Of a stretch of 64,000 nucleotides of DNA, positions 10,172 through 21,197 are shown piece after piece (within the stretch, counting starts at the first letter, position 1; every line of letters begins with the position of its first letter). The notes under the pieces are model-generated. The model was not told the DNA's origin, did no database searches, and was given only the letters and a program-made list of their open reading frames with translations. The translations under genes and the position numbers were made by a program. Source of the stretch: Actinomycetota bacterium (GTDB lineage: Bacteria; Actinomycetota; Acidimicrobiia; Acidimicrobiales; Ilumatobacteraceae); the NCBI GenBank assembly GCA_016870775.1, contig VGAK01000001.1:62001-126000 (forward strand). The letters run 5' to 3'.

Positions 10172-10315
10172 CGCGCCGCCGTCAGGCCAAGAAGGGCACC
10201 CCGGGCGCTCGACACATGGGGGACGGCACACGATCGGGATGAGTGCGACGGCTGCGTCGGCGGTGCCGCGGGTGACGGTGGTGAGCGATGCGAAAAGAAT
10301 CGCCGTGCGCGCGGG

Positions 10316-10582
10316 TCAGACTGTCGCGGGACGTCGACGCCACGTGCGCCAAAGAGCGCTGATGCCGAGCACGCACACGACCAAACCGATCAGCCGCGCT
10401 CCCGATCCGACCTCGAGGGCGGCCAACCAACCGCCGCTCAGCACTGCGAACACCGCAAAGACGCTCCCGAGGATTTTCCCCCACGTCGCCCGGGGCCTGC
10501 GCCACGCCACCACGAGCGAGATCGCCCCTCCCGCGATGATCGACAACATGATGATCGATACGAGCAGTACCAACGACTCCAC
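10316..10582 (-). CDS. Small integral membrane protein, unknown function
   Basis: An 88-residue protein with three likely membrane helices: residues 2-24 (LVLLVSIIMLSIIAGG), about 38-58 and 62-78 (LIGLVVCVLGISALW), separated by short Arg-rich loops. No family recognised. GTG 10582 is preceded by TAGGGT (10589-10594) with a 6-nt gap, which is the leaderless signature seen at many genes here and argues that it is real despite its size. It lies downstream of tRNA-Val on the same strand. The 145 bp between it and the hydrolase gene holds nothing I can identify. Confidence 0.6.
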   Translation of the reverse strand: MESLVLLVSIIMLSIIAGGAISLVVAWRRPRATWGKILGSVFAVFAVLSGGWLAALEVGSGARLIGLVVCVLGISALWRTWRRRPATV

Positions 10583-10632
10583 GACGCCACCCTAGACCCC
10601 GATCGACGAACGACTGCGGAGCACGATCCGAA

Positions 10633-10709
10633 TGGTGGGCGCGACGGGACTCGAACCCGGGACCTCCACCGTGTCATGGTGGCGCTCTAACCAGCTGAGC
10701 TACGCGCCC
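10633..10709 (-). tRNA. tRNA-Val (anticodon GAC)
   Basis: On the minus strand a complete cloverleaf reads GGGCGCG ... CGCGCCC for the acceptor stem, GCTC/GAGC for the D stem, CCACC-ATGACAC-GGTGG for the anticodon arm (GAC, reading GTC and GTT) and a T arm with TTCGAGT. The 3' CCA is encoded (10633-10635). It lies 19 nt after hemW on the same strand and could be cut from that transcript. Confidence 0.97.
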
Positions 10710-10728
10710 GTCAAGAACCGCGAGGTTA

Positions 10729-11808
10729 TCAGCCATTCAGGCGGGTGCTGATCTCGTTGGCGAGCAGCCGGCCGGCTCTCGTCAGCACCACCCGATCTCC
10801 GTCGACCTCGACGAGGCCCGCGAGATCCTCGTCGTCGGGATCGAGTGCATCCACCGGCACTCCCCGGTTGGTGCGCAGCGAGAGTTCGAGGCGCTCGAAG
10901 GTGCGCGTCGCGGGTGACAGGATCTCGTCGGCGGCCATCGGCGACTCACCGCGCGCGATCAGGTCGACATAGCGATCGGGTGTGCGCACATTCCACCAGC
11001 GTCGCCCATCGGCGTGCGAGTGCGCGGCACAGCCGAACCCGGTGTAGTTCCCCTGCTCCCAGTAGACGAGGTTGTGTCGGCACTCGTGACCGGGCCGAGC
11101 CCAGTTCGAGATCTCGTAGTTCACGAGCCCCATCCCGGTGAGCATCTCGTCGGCGAGCACGTACTTGTCGGCCTGGTCGTCGTCATCGGGATGGCGCGCC
11201 GGATCATCGGCGAGCGGCGTCCCGGCCTCGACGGTGAGTGCGTACGCCGAGACGTGGTCCGGCGCGAGCGAGAGTGCGCCGCCGAGCGATGCGCGCCAGT
11301 CGATGAGCGACTCCCCGTGGGCCCCGTAGATGAGATCCAAGTTCACCGATCCGATCCCGGCGCGGCGCGCGATGTCCACCGCCCGCACCACGTTGTCCGG
11401 GTCGTGCTCACGGCCGAGCGAGGCGAGCACGGTCGGCACCATCGACTGCACCCCGATCGAGACCCGGTTCACACCGGCCGCGACATAGGCACCCATCTTC
11501 TCGGCGGTGACATCGTCGGGATTGCACTCGATCGTGACCTCTGCGCCCCCGGTGCGCGGGATCGCCGCCAGGATCCGCGCGATGTGGTCGGCCCCGATGA
11601 GCGTCGGGGTCCCACCACCGAAGAAGACGGTGTCGGCGGCAGGCATCCCCGCCGCGACCGCGCGCGAGATGTCGGTGACGACCGCCCCGGTGTAGTCGTC
11701 GACGATGTGGCCGCGGTCGGTCCACGTGGCGAACGAGCAGTAGTCGCAGCGCTTCCGGCAGAAAGGGATGTGGACGTACACCCCGAAGGCGGCAGGTCCG
11801 GCTCCCAT
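10729..11808 (-). CDS. hemW: HemW-type radical SAM protein (heme chaperone / coproporphyrinogen dehydrogenase-like)
   Basis: A 359-residue radical SAM protein. The cluster motif CRKRCDYC (Cx3Cx2C) is near residue 15, preceded by YVHIPF as in HemW/HemN; FFGGGTPTL is the SAM-binding GGGTP block; NYEISNWARPG and the C-terminal winged domain complete the HemW profile. HemW proteins bind heme and act as heme chaperones rather than oxidising coproporphyrinogen, though older annotations say otherwise. ATG 11808 was chosen over a longer reading because the preceding residues do not fit the family. It starts 4 nt after the bldD-like gene, so the two are cotranscribed. Confidence 0.93.
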   Translation of the reverse strand: MGAGPAAFGVYVHIPFCRKRCDYCSFATWTDRGHIVDDYTGAVVTDISRAVAAGMPAADTVFFGGGTPTLIGADHIARILAAIPRTGGAEVTIECNPDDVTAEKMGAYVAAGVNRVSIGVQSMVPTVLASLGREHDPDNVVRAVDIARRAGIGSVNLDLIYGAHGESLIDWRASLGGALSLAPDHVSAYALTVEAGTPLADDPARHPDDDDQADKYVLADEMLTGMGLVNYEISNWARPGHECRHNLVYWEQGNYTGFGCAAHSHADGRRWWNVRTPDRYVDLIARGESPMAADEILSPATRTFERLELSLRTNRGVPVDALDPDDEDLAGLVEVDGDRVVLTRAGRLLANEISTRLNG

Positions 11809-11812
11809 GGTC

Positions 11813-12328
11813 TCAGGCCGTCGGCGGCACGAAGAGCAGACCCAGATCCCCGAGCCGCTCGCCCACATTGTCGACGGGGACATCGAGCATCACCGCGATC
11901 GCGCGCGTGTCGTGGGCCCGCACGGTGATCACCTTGCCGTTGAAGTCCTGCCGTTGCACCTGGATCATGCGCAGGAACCGCTCGAGCATCTCGAACTGGG
12001 CACCCGCCATCGTCGAGAGTTTTGCGACATCGAGACGCAACTTCTTCGGGGCGGCGTCGCTCCCCGCGTCGTCGGAGTGCAGCGCCTCGCGCGGGAGCAA
12101 CTGGTCGATCCCCACGCCGTACAGTCGGGCGAGGCGCTCGAGTCGCGGCACCGAGATCGCCCGCTCTCCCCGCTCGTAGGCGCCGAGCACCGAGGCCTTG
12201 AACTCGCTTCCGCTGGAGTCCTCGACATCGGAGAGGGACCACTTCTTCTGCTGACGGATCCGGCGCAGCCGCTCCCCCACGAGTCGCGAATACGGGGAGT
12301 CCTCGAGGAGTTCGTCATCGGTGGGCAT
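11813..12328 (-). CDS. bldD: BldD-like c-di-GMP-responsive transcriptional regulator
   Basis: A 171-residue protein. Residues 15-80 form an XRE-type helix-turn-helix (RLRRIRQQKKWSLSDVE, YERGERAISVPRLERLARLY) ending in the LLPRE that closes BldD DNA-binding domains. Residues 95-171 match the BldD C-terminal domain, including RQD-x8-RAHD at 126-140, which is the RxD-x8-RxxD signature that binds a c-di-GMP tetramer in Streptomyces BldD. By homology it would be a repressor dimerised by c-di-GMP. ATG 12328 was preferred to GTG 12358 because the latter has its purine tract touching the codon. It sits between rsmE and hemW in a run of minus-strand genes. Confidence 0.88.
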   Translation of the reverse strand: MPTDDELLEDSPYSRLVGERLRRIRQQKKWSLSDVEDSSGSEFKASVLGAYERGERAISVPRLERLARLYGVGIDQLLPREALHSDDAGSDAAPKKLRLDVAKLSTMAGAQFEMLERFLRMIQVQRQDFNGKVITVRAHDTRAIAVMLDVPVDNVGERLGDLGLLFVPPTA

Positions 12329-12330
12329 GG

Positions 12331-12373
12331 CACCACCCAGTGTGGTGCATTCGCCCACCCTCTGTGGTGCATC
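12331..12373. promoter_or_regulatory. Repeat cluster at the bldD start, candidate operator
   Basis: Directly upstream of the bldD ATG, TGTGGTGCAT occurs twice as a direct repeat (12342-12351 and 12364-12373), 22 bp or two helical turns apart. The proximal copy also pairs with GCACCAC at 12331-12337 as a 7-bp inverted repeat. This arrangement suits autoregulation by a dimeric helix-turn-helix protein. It is not the Streptomyces BldD consensus, so binding is inferred. Confidence 0.4.
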
Positions 12374-12379
12374 GGGGAC

Positions 12380-13063
12380 TCAGCTGCGGTGGAGCGCCGC
12401 CAGTCGCACTCCGGCCGCGACAGCCGCGGTGCCGGCCCGCAGGATCGAGGACCCCATCGACACCGTGCGCGCGGCCCGAGCGACTTCGGCCGGCGAGAAT
12501 CCCCCCTCGGGCCCGACCACCACAGCCGTCACCCCGTCCCAGACCGTGTCCCCACCCGGTTCTGCGAGCGCGACCCCCTCGCCCGCGAGGACGTCCTCGA
12601 GCGGAACGGGCCCGCGAATCGTCGGCAGGTGCACCCGGCGGGACTGCATCGCGGCGGTGCGCACGAGCCGGCCGAGGCGTTCGATGTGCACGGCCGCACG
12701 GTCAGCATCCCACCGCACGACACTGTGCTCGAGGGGGGCCAGGATCACGATTTCGTCGATCCCCACCTCGACGAGTTTGGTGACGGCGTCCTCGGTGCCG
12801 TCACCCCTCACGGGGGCGATCCCGACGGAGAGTCGCGCACTCGGCGCCGCGACCTCGATGACGTTCTCTCTTGCGGTGAGACCTCCGGCCACCCACGTGC
12901 AGGACCGCCACCGACCGCGTCCGTCGGAGCATGTGACGGGCTCGCCGTCGCGCAGGCGCAACACGCGTGCGAGGTGGTGTGCGTCGTCGGACGCGAGCAC
13001 GGGATGTGCGACGTCATCGACGAAGACGTGCGCCGACGAGCGCCGCAACGTCTCGTCGGTCAC
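12380..13063 (-). CDS. rsmE: 16S rRNA (uracil-1498-N3)-methyltransferase RsmE
   Basis: A 227-residue SPOUT-class methyltransferase that methylates U1498 of 16S rRNA. The N-terminal PUA-like domain ([20 protein letters not shown]) is followed by the trefoil-knot domain with [14 protein letters not shown] and [15 protein letters not shown], the SAM-binding knot motifs. Family length is about 240. Its ATG overlaps the dnaJ stop by 4 nt, the common actinobacterial hrcA-dnaJ-rsmE order. Confidence 0.96.
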   Translation of the reverse strand: MTDETLRRSSAHVFVDDVAHPVLASDDAHHLARVLRLRDGEPVTCSDGRGRWRSCTWVAGGLTARENVIEVAAPSARLSVGIAPVRGDGTEDAVTKLVEVGIDEIVILAPLEHSVVRWDADRAAVHIERLGRLVRTAAMQSRRVHLPTIRGPVPLEDVLAGEGVALAEPGGDTVWDGVTAVVVGPEGGFSPAEVARAARTVSMGSSILRAGTAAVAAGVRLAALHRS

Positions 13064-14169
13064 GAGAACGCCGATTTGATGCGCGAGAAGAGCCCCTTGT
13101 CGGCCGGGGCGACCTCCTCACCGGAGATCTCGGCGAGCCGGCGCAGGAGCGTCTCCTGCTCCTCGGTGAGATCCTCGGGCACGACCACGCGCACGAGAAC
13201 CCGCAGGTGCCCGCGACCCCGACCGTTCAGGTGCGGCAGACCGCGACCGCGCGCCACGAACTCCTGGCCGTGCTGTGTCCCCGCGGGCACCACGAGGTCG
13301 ATGTCGCCGTCGAGGGTCTCGAGCGTGGTGTGCATGCCGAGTGCGGCTTGGGCGAACGAGATGGGCAACTCGGTCACCAGATCGTCCTCGTCACGGGTGA
13401 ACCGGGCATGCGGGGCAACCCGCACGTGCACGTACAGATCACCCGCGGCGCCACCGCGCGGGCCCACCGCCCCGCGTCCGCTCAGGCGCAGGGTCTGGCC
13501 GGACTTGATGCCGGCGGGCACGTCGACGGTGAACGACTCGCGCGAGAGCCGTCGTCCCTCACCCGCGCACGCCGAGCACGGGGTCATCACCACCTGACCG
13601 ATTCCCCCGCATCGCCCGCAGGGTCCGGTGGTCATCATCTGACCGAGGAGGCTCTGGCGCACGCGGCGCACCTGTCCGGTTCCCTCGCAGTCGACGCACC
13701 TCACCGGGGAGGTTCCCGCGCCGGCACCCGTGCCGTTGCAGTCGTCGCAGCGCACAGCCGAATCGACCGACACCGACGCCTGGGTCCCGGTGAGGACTCC
13801 GGCCAGATCGACGAGCGCGGTGACCTCGAGATCCTGGCCGCGCGGTGGACCCGATGCACCGCGCGTCGAGAATCCGGATCCACCGAAGAAGGCCTCGAAG
13901 ATGTCGCCGAGTCCGCCCCCGAAGGGGTCGCCCCCTGCCTGTCCGCCACCGGAGAGCCCCGCCTCGCCGAAGCGGTCGTAGCGCGCGCGAAGGTCGGGAT
14001 CGGAGAGCACCTCGTAGGCGCGGCTCAACTCCTTGAACTGCTCCTCGGCGCCGGGATCGTCGGGGTTGGCATCCGGGTGCAGTTCGCGGGCTCGCTTGCG
14101 ATACGCCTTCTTGATCTCGTCGGCCGAGGCATCGCGACGAACCCCGAGGAGGGAGTAGAAGTCGCTCAC
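13060..14169 (-). CDS. dnaJ: Chaperone DnaJ
   Basis: A 369-residue type I Hsp40. Residues 1-70 are the J domain with HPD in [14 protein letters not shown]; a short Gly/Phe region follows; the zinc domain has four CxxCxGxG repeats ([32 protein letters not shown]); two C-terminal beta domains bind clients. It stimulates DnaK ATPase. GTG 14169 overlaps the hrcA stop (GTGA), so the two are translationally coupled. No dnaK or grpE is nearby, meaning this is the second, hrcA-linked dnaJ copy (often called dnaJ2) rather than the dnaK-operon copy. Confidence 0.96.
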   Translation of the reverse strand: MSDFYSLLGVRRDASADEIKKAYRKRARELHPDANPDDPGAEEQFKELSRAYEVLSDPDLRARYDRFGEAGLSGGGQAGGDPFGGGLGDIFEAFFGGSGFSTRGASGPPRGQDLEVTALVDLAGVLTGTQASVSVDSAVRCDDCNGTGAGAGTSPVRCVDCEGTGQVRRVRQSLLGQMMTTGPCGRCGGIGQVVMTPCSACAGEGRRLSRESFTVDVPAGIKSGQTLRLSGRGAVGPRGGAAGDLYVHVRVAPHARFTRDEDDLVTELPISFAQAALGMHTTLETLDGDIDLVVPAGTQHGQEFVARGRGLPHLNGRGRGHLRVLVRVVVPEDLTEEQETLLRRLAEISGEEVAPADKGLFSRIKSAFS

Positions 14170-15167
14170 GATGCGGTCTCGGCGATGTGGCGGCCGAGTT
14201 CGCCGCTCACCACTTCCACGGTCCCGAGCGCCTGGGGATAGTTCATGCGGGTCGGGCCGAGCACGCCGACCGAGCCGACCACCTCGCCGTCGGCCACCAC
14301 GGGCGCCACCACCACCGAGCACGCCGCGAGTTGTTCGACGCCGTGTTCGGCCCCGATCGCCACCGACAGACCACGATCGAGGAGATCCTGCAGGAGCGTC
14401 ACCACGATGAACTGCTGCTCGATCGCGGCGAGCACGTCGCGGACCACATCGACGGCCTCGAAGGCGCCCGCGATCGACGACGCCCCCCCGACGAACACCG
14501 GCTTGTCGTTGCGATGGCGTGCGAGCGCGGTGAGCGTGGCATAGGCGACGGCATCGACACGCGAGTCGTTCGCGCTCGCGACGCCGTCGGCGTCTCCGAG
14601 GCTGCGGCCGACGAGCACCCGCGACAGGTGCGCGGCGGCGAGGTCGATGTGGGCGTCCTCCACGTCCTCGGACAACTGGATCGTGTCGTTCTCGACCGCA
14701 TGGTTCGACAGCACCACCACCACGGTCGCGGTCCGTGCCGTGACGCGACTGATGTGGACCGCGCGAACCGTCGCCACCTCGACCTCGGGCCCGACCACGA
14801 CCGCAGTCTGGCGGGTCAGGTTCGCCAGCAGCGTGGTGGTGTGGCGCAAGAGATCCTCGAGCCGACCGTGTGTGGAGGAGAAGAACCGACCGACCTGTGT
14901 CGCCTCCTCCGAGGCGAGGAGACCATCGGGGCCGATCGAGTCGACGAAGTGCCGGTACCCCTTGTCGGTGGGCACACGACCCGCGGATGTGTGGGGCTGG
15001 ACGAGGTAGCCCTCCTGCTCGAGCGCGACCATCTCGTTGCGCACGGTGGCAGGGGACACCCTCACCGTGGGCAGTGCCGCGATGTGACTCGACCCGACCG
15101 GCTGGCCGGTCGCGATGTACTCCTGCACGATCTCGCGCAGGATCGCGGTCTTTCTCTCGTCGAGCAC
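14166..15167 (-). CDS. hrcA: Heat-inducible transcription repressor HrcA
   Basis: A 333-residue HrcA. The N-terminal winged helix ([57 protein letters not shown]) is followed by the GAF-like domain and the conserved VLGPTRMNY near the C-terminus. HrcA represses class I heat-shock genes through CIRCE. GTG 15167 has TAAAAT (15175-15180) 7 nt upstream, pointing to a leaderless mRNA starting inside the photolyase tail region. No CIRCE inverted repeat is visible in front of this gene or elsewhere in the window, so its operators must lie elsewhere or differ. Confidence 0.95.
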   Translation of the reverse strand: MLDERKTAILREIVQEYIATGQPVGSSHIAALPTVRVSPATVRNEMVALEQEGYLVQPHTSAGRVPTDKGYRHFVDSIGPDGLLASEEATQVGRFFSSTHGRLEDLLRHTTTLLANLTRQTAVVVGPEVEVATVRAVHISRVTARTATVVVVLSNHAVENDTIQLSEDVEDAHIDLAAAHLSRVLVGRSLGDADGVASANDSRVDAVAYATLTALARHRNDKPVFVGGASSIAGAFEAVDVVRDVLAAIEQQFIVVTLLQDLLDRGLSVAIGAEHGVEQLAACSVVVAPVVADGEVVGSVGVLGPTRMNYPQALGTVEVVSGELGRHIAETAS

Positions 15168-15177
15168 GGTGCGAATT

Positions 15178-16524
15178 TTACTTGCCCGTGACTGCCTTGT
15201 ACCGCGCGAGCGCCTCGTCGCGCTCGACGGCGTGATCGACCATCGGTGCGGGATAGTCGGCCGGAGCGAACACCCCGAGCGTCCACGGCTCGTGGATGTG
15301 CTTGGTGTCCACCTCGGCCAACTCGGGGACCCAGCGACGCACGTACTCCCCCGTCGGGTCGAACTTCTGGCCCTGCGAGACGGGGTTGAACACCCGGAAA
15401 TACGGCGCGGCATCGGTGCCCGTGCCCGCCGTCCACTGCCACCCGTGGTTGTTGGAGGCGATGTCGGCGTCGACGAGGCGCTCCATGAAGAACCTCGCCC
15501 CCCACTGCCACGGCAGGTGCAGGTCCTTGACCAGGAAGCTCGCCACGATCATCCGCACCCGGTTGTGCATCCACCCCGACCCGAGCATCTGACGGATGCC
15601 GGCATCCACGATCGGATACCCGGTCTCGCCGCGGCAGAACCGATCGAAGCGTGCCTCGGCGGCCGCGTCGGTGTCGAGACGCATCGAGTCCATTTTCGGC
15701 TGGAGGTTCTGCCACGTCGTGTGGGGCAAGTGGAACAGGACATCGGCGTAGAACTCGCGCCAAGCGATCTCGGACCTGAAGTGATCCGCGCCGGCGGAGG
15801 CATCGAGGCGTTGGAGGAGCTGTCTCGGGTGGATGATCCCGAACTTCAAGTGTGCCGACAACATCGAGGTGCCGTCGAGGGCGGGGCTGTTGCGGTCCTG
15901 CTTGTAGGCGCCCAGTGCGCGCTCGGACCACGACTCGAACCTGTCCCACGCCGCGGCCTCCGAGGCCGGTTGCGGCGACACCGCCGACCAACCCCCGGGC
16001 CCGCGGGGGCCGACGGACAGGTCGCCATGGTCGGCGAAGCCGACATCGGCGTCGGGATGACTGCGCCACTCGTGGGTGAGCCAGCGCTTGTAGAACGGCG
16101 TGAAGACCCTCAGTGGCGTCCCGTCATCCTTCCTCACGGTGCCCGGTGCAATCGCGTACGGAGTGTCGGCACGCACCAACTCGACACCCGCGCCGGAGAG
16201 TGCGCGCTCCACGCGTCGGTCGCGTGCCCGCCCCCACGGCGCGAAGTCCTCCGTGATGTGCACGCTGTCGGCCCCGACGAGGCGGCAGAACTCGGGCAGG
16301 GCATCCACCGCCGGGCCCACCCGGTACACGAGCCTGCCCCCGGTGGCGGAGTCGAGCGATCGCAGCGCCTCGAACACGAACGCGCGCCGGATCTCGCCGG
16401 CAGCCGCGAGGAGATTGTCCTCCCACACGAAGAGCGGCACCACGGCACCGCGCGCGGCCGCCGACACGAGGGCACCGTTGTCGGCGAGGCGCATGTCGCG
16501 CCGGATCCACCAGACAGCCGTCAT
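15178..16524 (-). CDS. phr: Deoxyribodipyrimidine photolyase (class I CPD type)
   Basis: A 448-residue cryptochrome/photolyase-family enzyme repairing UV pyrimidine dimers with blue light. The N-terminal Rossmann antenna domain starts VWWIRRDMRLADNGAL; the FAD domain has GTSMLSAHLKFGIIHPRQL, EIAWREFYADVLFHLP, the TGYPIVDAGIRQM block and MHNRVRMIVASFLVKDL, which includes the conserved Arg/Asn around FAD. The length is normal (450-480). The nature of the antenna pigment cannot be read from sequence. It lies 18 bp after the MFS gene's neighbour strand position and just before hrcA, on the same strand. Confidence 0.93.
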   Translation of the reverse strand: MTAVWWIRRDMRLADNGALVSAAARGAVVPLFVWEDNLLAAAGEIRRAFVFEALRSLDSATGGRLVYRVGPAVDALPEFCRLVGADSVHITEDFAPWGRARDRRVERALSGAGVELVRADTPYAIAPGTVRKDDGTPLRVFTPFYKRWLTHEWRSHPDADVGFADHGDLSVGPRGPGGWSAVSPQPASEAAAWDRFESWSERALGAYKQDRNSPALDGTSMLSAHLKFGIIHPRQLLQRLDASAGADHFRSEIAWREFYADVLFHLPHTTWQNLQPKMDSMRLDTDAAAEARFDRFCRGETGYPIVDAGIRQMLGSGWMHNRVRMIVASFLVKDLHLPWQWGARFFMERLVDADIASNNHGWQWTAGTGTDAAPYFRVFNPVSQGQKFDPTGEYVRRWVPELAEVDTKHIHEPWTLGVFAPADYPAPMVDHAVERDEALARYKAVTGK

Positions 16525-16542
16525 CTCGCCACACCATCCATC

Positions 16543-17741
16543 TCAGTGCACTTTACGCAACAGCGGAATGCAGGCCAGGGTGGCCAGTCCGCCGTAGCCG
16601 AGCGACCACTCGATGCTGATGGTGTCACCGATCCACCCGGTGATCGGCCCACCGATCGGGGTCGACCCGAGAAAGGCCACCGCGACGAGAGCCAGCATGC
16701 GACTGCGCATCTCGGGCGGCGTCTTCTGCTGGCTGAGGCCGTTCATGGAGGCCACCATCGCCGTGCCGCCCATGCCGAGCGGAAGTGCCACGATGAAGGC
16801 GACGACGAGGTTCGGCGCCCAGGCCAGCGCCATGCAGGCGAGACCGTTCAGGATTGCAGCACCCGCGAACCACCGACCGTCGATGGCGGGCAATCGGGCG
16901 GTGGCGAGCGAGCCGGCGATCGAGCCGATGCTCACCACCGTGAGCATCCACGGAAAGGCAGCCTCGTTGCCCCACCGCACGTCGCAGAGCTTCGGGAGCA
17001 CCACCGAATAATTGAACGCGAACGTCGACACGATGGTGAAGACGATGAAGGTGCGCCGCAGCAGGTCGTCGGCCATCACGAAGGCGAGCGCCTCGCGCAC
17101 GGGCTTGGGCGTGCGGGGCGCGATCGAGGCGGGGAACATCTCGTGGCGGCGAATCAACGCGAGCGACGCGAGAACCGCGAGATAGGACGCGGCGTTGATC
17201 GTGAACAGCCACGCAGTGCCGAGGGGTCCGATGAGCAGGCCGGCGAGGGCCGGCCCGAAGATGCGCGAACCCGTCATGACGGCGGTGTTCAGGCTCATCG
17301 CGTTGCCAATCTCGTGCGGCTCCACGAGTTCGGTGACGAGCCCGCGGCGCGAGGGGTTGTCGATCGCGTTCACGATGCCGAGGAAGAGCGACAGCGAGTA
17401 CACGACGGGACGCGAGATGTTCCCGCTGAAGTCGGCCACGGCCATCATCACGGCCTGCAGAGCGAGACCCGACTGGGTGAACAGCGCCACCGTGCGCCTG
17501 TCGTTCCTGTCGGCCAGTCCCCCCGCCCACGCACCGAGCACGAGCATCGGGGCGAACTGGAACAGGGTGTTCAGACCCGCATCGGTCGCGCGACCCTCGA
17601 GCCGGTACAGCAGGAACGAGGTGGCGGTGAACTGGAGCCACGTGCCGATGTTGGAGGCGAACAGACCCCCCATGTAGAGACGCATGTTCGCGTGGCGCAG
17701 GGAGCGGAACGTGCCGCTCCTGTCCCCCTCGGCGACCTCCA

Positions 17742-17742
<1 letters not shown>
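16543..17742 (-). CDS. MFS transporter (EntS-like exporter family)
   Basis: A 399-residue protein with about eleven to twelve membrane helices. The opening SLRHANMRLYMGGLFASNIGTWLQ and the loop AGGLADRNDRRTVALF after helix 2 are typical of the DUF894/EntS branch of the major facilitator family, which exports siderophores and drugs. LVEPHEIGNAMSLNTAVMTGSRIFGPALAGLLI is the conserved central block. The ATG overlaps the lepA stop by 1 nt, so it is coupled to lepA; substrate unknown. Confidence 0.88.
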
Positions 17743-19526
<1,784 letters not shown>

Positions 19527-19612
19527 GGGGCTGTCTCGACTCTACCGGCGGGGATGTGGACGCTCCGGGACGGCGTTGGGGTGCCCCGGGCCCACCGCTA
19601 GCCTCGTCATCC

Positions 19613-19867
19613 GTGGCAAACATCAAGAGCCAGAAGAAGCGCATTCTCACGAACGCCAAGGCCGCCGAGAGGAACAAGGCCGTCAAGAGCGAGCTGCGCA
19701 CCCGCGTGAAGAACGCACTCGGCTCCGGGGGCACCGCCGACGGCGATGCCGATCTGCGCCTCGCCATCAAGCGCCTCGACATGGCCGCGGCCAAGGGTGT
19801 CATCCATCCCAACACCGCCGCCCGTCGCAAGAGCCGCCTGATGCGCAGGCTCAACGCCGCCGGCTGA
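19613..19867 (+). CDS. rpsT: 30S ribosomal protein S20
   Basis: An 84-residue, highly basic helical protein: MANIKSQKKRILTNAKAAER near the N-terminus and AARRKSRLMRRLNAA at the end match S20, which binds 16S rRNA early in 30S assembly. GTG 19613 is preceded by TAGCCT at 19599-19604 with an 8-nt gap, consistent with leaderless expression. Divergent from lepA. Confidence 0.96.
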   Translation: MANIKSQKKRILTNAKAAERNKAVKSELRTRVKNALGSGGTADGDADLRLAIKRLDMAAAKGVIHPNTAARRKSRLMRRLNAAG

Positions 19868-19876
19868 GCTCCCGCC

Positions 19877-20182
19877 GTGTCACGTGTCGTGACCGTGTTC
19901 AGGAACCGACTCGTCGAGTCGTCACGTCCCGCCTACGGGACCGTCGCCGACGAGATGTCGACCCTCGCCCGCACGATGCCCGGCTTCGTCGACGTCAAGA
20001 CCTTCACCGCCGACGACGGCGAACGGGTCACCGTCGTGACCTTCGCCGACCGTGCTTCTCATGATGCATGGCGCGACCATCCCCTCCACCGCAAAGCCAT
20101 GGAGAGGGGTCGTGACGAGTTCTACGAGACCTATTCGATACAGGTGGCCGAGGAGACCTACCGCGCCGAGTTCGAGCGCTGA
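19877..20182 (+). CDS. Antibiotic-biosynthesis-monooxygenase (ABM) domain protein
   Basis: A 101-residue single-domain protein with the ferredoxin-like ABM fold: VVTVFRNRLVE, the MPGFVDVKTF strand, then VVTFADRASHDAWRDHPLHRKAMERG, which is the characteristic aspartate/His-Pro loop of the family. Members are heme-degrading, quinol or polyketide monooxygenases, or have no known activity. It begins 9 nt after rpsT and is probably cotranscribed. Its last 25 bp overlap the end of convergent holA. Confidence 0.8.
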   Translation: MSRVVTVFRNRLVESSRPAYGTVADEMSTLARTMPGFVDVKTFTADDGERVTVVTFADRASHDAWRDHPLHRKAMERGRDEFYETYSIQVAEETYRAEFER

Positions 20183-21168
20183 GCGGTGCGGCCCCGGCCG
20201 GTGGCCGGGCGTCCCGAGCCCGCCAGCCGGGCGAGACGAGCGACCAGCACCTCGAGCACCAGCATGTCGTCCCAGTCCTTGCCGCCGCGCAGATCGACGT
20301 CGGCGGTGGCGATGAGCGAGACGGCGCGAGCCAGGTTCGCACTCCCGAGTCGCATCTGCTGCTCGAGGATCTTCTTGGCCGCGAAGGGATGACCGCCCAG
20401 GACCGCAGCCGCGTCCTCCCCGCTGCGCAAACCCCGACCGTCGATCTTCATCATCTGGGCGTAGCGGTTCGCGAGGAGACCGAGCACCTGCAGCGGGTGC
20501 GAGTCGGAGAGCAACCGGTGCAGCATCACGAGGGCAGTGGACACGTCGCCCTCGTCGATCGGATCGGTGAGCTTCCAGGGCTCGATCCGGCCGGCGTCTC
20601 CGAGGAACACCTCGACGTCGGTGCGCACGAGCTTGGCTCCCTCTCCGTAGGTCGAGATGAGTGTCTGGAGCAGGCCCGCCATGCGCGCGTGATCGCCCCC
20701 GTACCAGGCTTCGACCAGTCGCGGCACCTCCGCTGCATAGGTGAACCCGGCCTCGACGAACTTCTCCTCCACCCACCTGATGCGGTCGGCCTGCTTGTTG
20801 ACGACCGCCGCACCGATCTTCTCGGCGCGCGCCGCCTTGAGGGCATCCTCGATCGGCTTTGCCAGCCGACCAGTCGCGGTCACCACGAGATCGACGTCAT
20901 CGATGCGACCCTCGATCGCGGCCGCCATGTTGCCGATCAACTCAGCCGACAGTGCGTGCAGATCGCGCAGGACCACGACCCTGCGGTCGGCAAAGAGCGA
21001 CATGGTGGTCAGTGCATCGAAGACCCTGCCGATCTCGAGGGACTGGTCGGTGCAGTCGATCTCCTCGACGACAAGACCTCGATCACCGTCGCCGACCAGT
21101 CGGTCGACGAGCGTGGCGAGTTCGATCCCCACCAGGGATTCATCTCCCGAGATCTGCCAGACCGCCAC
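20158..21168 (-). CDS. holA: DNA polymerase III delta subunit
   Basis: A 336-residue clamp-loader subunit. The N-terminal region (MAVWQISGDESLVGIELATL) resembles the degenerate AAA+ domain of delta, then VVVLRDLHAL, DLVVTATGRLAK, the ALVMLHRLLSDSHPLQVLGL segment and a C-terminal helical collar (LGGHPFAAKKILEQQMRLGS) that contacts other clamp-loader subunits. It opens the beta clamp. GTG 21168 with GGTGGGG six bases upstream was chosen. comEC lies 29 bp upstream on the same strand, matching the widespread comEA-comEC-holA order. Confidence 0.92.
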   Translation of the reverse strand: MAVWQISGDESLVGIELATLVDRLVGDGDRGLVVEEIDCTDQSLEIGRVFDALTTMSLFADRRVVVLRDLHALSAELIGNMAAAIEGRIDDVDLVVTATGRLAKPIEDALKAARAEKIGAAVVNKQADRIRWVEEKFVEAGFTYAAEVPRLVEAWYGGDHARMAGLLQTLISTYGEGAKLVRTDVEVFLGDAGRIEPWKLTDPIDEGDVSTALVMLHRLLSDSHPLQVLGLLANRYAQMMKIDGRGLRSGEDAAAVLGGHPFAAKKILEQQMRLGSANLARAVSLIATADVDLRGGKDWDDMLVLEVLVARLARLAGSGRPATGRGRTAQRSNSAR

Positions 21169-21197
21169 ATCCCCACCCTGCCACACCGGTGGATCCC

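Noticed and set aside
10172..10315. Possible small gene between the hydrolase and the membrane protein
   Set aside because: No start with a box or ribosome site, and no coding-like composition; I see nothing in it.
12356..12358. GTG 12358 as start of the BldD homologue
   Set aside because: Its purine tract directly touches the codon and the added ten residues do not align with the family; ATG 12328 fits better.
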